From an uncultured Propionibacteriaceae bacterium (lineage in GTDB: Bacteria > Actinomycetota > Actinomycetes > Propionibacteriales > Propionibacteriaceae): a DNA stretch of 6,981 bases. The notes beneath the pieces were generated by a model that had not been told where the DNA came from, searched no databases, and worked only from the letters and a program-made list of their open reading frames with translations. The stretch covers positions 1 to 6,981 of the forward strand of contig CALKHV010000199.1 of assembly GCA_937988865.1 (NCBI GenBank). Reading direction: 5' to 3'. Shown here in pieces: positions 6,006-6,981 of the stretch. Both the position numbers and the translations under genes were made by a program. Every line of letters starts with the position of its first letter. Positions within the stretch are counted from its first letter, which is position 1.

Positions 6006-6971
6006 ATGAGAATCGTCGTCGCGCTGGGGGGCAACGCCCTCCTGGAGCGCGGTGAGCAGCCCGAGGCCGGGACGCAACGGGAGCGAGTGAAGCTGGCGGC
6101 GAAGGCCCTGGCGCCGCTCGCCGAGCGGCATGAACTGGTGATCACGCACGGCAACGGACCCCAGGTGGGTGTGCTGGCGCTGGAGTCGGCGTCCGATCCG
6201 CGGCTCGATCGGCCCTACCCGCTGGACGTCCTGGGGGCGCAGACGCAGGGGATGATCGGGTACTGGCTGTTGCAGTCGCTGCAGAACGCCCTCCCCGGAC
6301 GCCAGGTCGCCGCGCTGGTCAACCAGGTCCTGGTGCTCGCGCACGATCCTGCGTTCCGTGATCCGACCAAGTTCGTCGGCGAGGTCTACGACGAGGTGCG
6401 GGCGCGGGAGTTGGCGTCCCGATTCGGGTGGACGGTGAAGCCGGACGGTGACGCCTGGCGGCGGGTCGTGGCCTCACCGGTGCCGCAGCGCGTCGTCGAG
6501 ACGCGTATCGCGCGGCTGCTGTTGAGTTCCGGCGCCGTGGTGGTGTGCGCGGGTGGCGGTGGGATCCCCGTGATCCGGGATGAGCGCGGCAAGCTCACCG
6601 GGGTCGAGGCGGTTGTCGACAAGGACCTCACGGCCAGCGTCCTCGCCGAGGCGCTCGAGGCGGACGCGCTGCTGATCCTCACCGACACGCCTCACGTCGT
6701 CCGCGACTTCGGCACCCCTGGGGCCCAACCCATCACGAGGGCGACGCCGGGGGCGTTGCGGGCGATGGAGTTTCCGGCGGGGTCGATGGGGCCCAAGATC
6801 GAGGCGGCGTGCCGTTTCGTGGAACTCACCGGCGATCTGGCGGCCATCGGTCGCCTGTCTGACGCCGAGGCCATGATCGACGGCACGGCGGGGACGATCA
6901 TCACCCCGGGTGGGAATTACGGCGGCCCGGGCGACCTGACCCCTCGACACACGTTGACGCTCGATATCTAG
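6006..6971 (+). CDS. arcC: Carbamate kinase
   Basis: A 321-residue cytoplasmic kinase of the amino acid kinase fold that transfers the phosphate of carbamoyl phosphate to ADP, giving ATP and carbamate (which decays to NH3 and CO2). Seen: the N-terminal glycine loop VVALGGNALL (4-13); GTQRERVKLAA (22-32); THGNGPQVG (48-56); GWTVKPDGDAWRRVVASPVP (141-160); the glycine-rich CAGGGGIPV (181-189); VVDKDLTASVLA (203-214); ILTDTPHVVRDFGTP (224-238); and GSMGPKIEAACRF (259-271). These are hallmark carbamate kinase motifs and nothing key is missing. After the usual ending near GTAGTIITP it carries about 20 extra residues rich in Gly (PGGNYGGPGD...), slightly longer than many family members. ATG 6006 is chosen over GTG 6000 for its ribosome binding site. 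It pairs with arcB to complete ATP formation from citrulline. The TAG stop is ten bases from the window end. Confidence 0.95.
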   Translation: MRIVVALGGNALLERGEQPEAGTQRERVKLAAKALAPLAERHELVITHGNGPQVGVLALESASDPRLDRPYPLDVLGAQTQGMIGYWLLQSLQNALPGRQVAALVNQVLVLAHDPAFRDPTKFVGEVYDEVRARELASRFGWTVKPDGDAWRRVVASPVPQRVVETRIARLLLSSGAVVVCAGGGGIPVIRDERGKLTGVEAVVDKDLTASVLAEALEADALLILTDTPHVVRDFGTPGAQPITRATPGALRAMEFPAGSMGPKIEAACRFVELTGDLAAIGRLSDAEAMIDGTAGTIITPGGNYGGPGDLTPRHTLTLDI

Positions 6972-6981
6972 TGGCGCCGGG

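Noticed and set aside
1..6981. Defence, toxin-antitoxin or other novel system
   Set aside because: All six genes fall in familiar families with intact motifs and no nuclease, toxin, reverse transcriptase or array repeats were seen.

Overview
This 7 kb window looks like ordinary chromosome from a high-GC Gram-positive bacterium (Actinomycetota). The base composition is strongly GC-rich by eye, and G/C dominates third codon positions. GTG starts and a 4-base GTGA gene overlap occur. The protein set (an MprA/MprB-type two-component system, a 'mycobacterial 4-TMS holin'-like membrane protein, a YibE/F protein) is typical of that phylum. A Propionibacteriaceae-like or related host is possible, but the sequence does not fix the genus. 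Six protein genes fill almost the whole window. I see no tRNA, rRNA, CRISPR array, insertion sequence, integrase or other sign of a mobile element.

Minus-strand block A (1-3530), in transcription order: an OmpR-family response regulator resembling MprA (2844-3530), a sensor histidine kinase resembling MprB (1411-2847; its GTG start overlaps the regulator's TGA), and a multi-pass YibE/F-family membrane protein (1-1344). The regulator and kinase are translationally linked. YibE/F follows after 66 bases with a small hairpin but no U-tailed terminator, so co-transcription is plausible. In Mycobacterium tuberculosis, mprAB is followed by the protease gene pepD; here a YibE/F gene takes that place.

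Minus-strand block B (3614-4858): a small four-helix membrane protein of the 'phage holin family' type (4481-4858), then 24 bases later an S51-like serine hydrolase (3614-4456) with an unusual proline/histidine-rich tail built partly from a 78-base-offset duplication. A strong hairpin followed by a T run on the minus strand (3557-3593) ends this unit just before block A. Only 26 bases then separate the T run from the regulator's start.

Plus-strand block C (4919-6971), divergent from block B across 60 bases: an ArcB-type ornithine carbamoyltransferase and, after 91 bases, an ArcC-type carbamate kinase. Together these can turn citrulline plus phosphate into ornithine, CO2, NH3 and ATP, the lower two steps of the arginine deiminase pathway. 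Neither arginine deiminase (arcA) nor the antiporter (arcD) is in the window. No gene here clearly belongs to an undescribed system; the most distinctive items are the hydrolase tail, the tight terminator/start arrangement, and the linkage of YibE/F to the two-component system.
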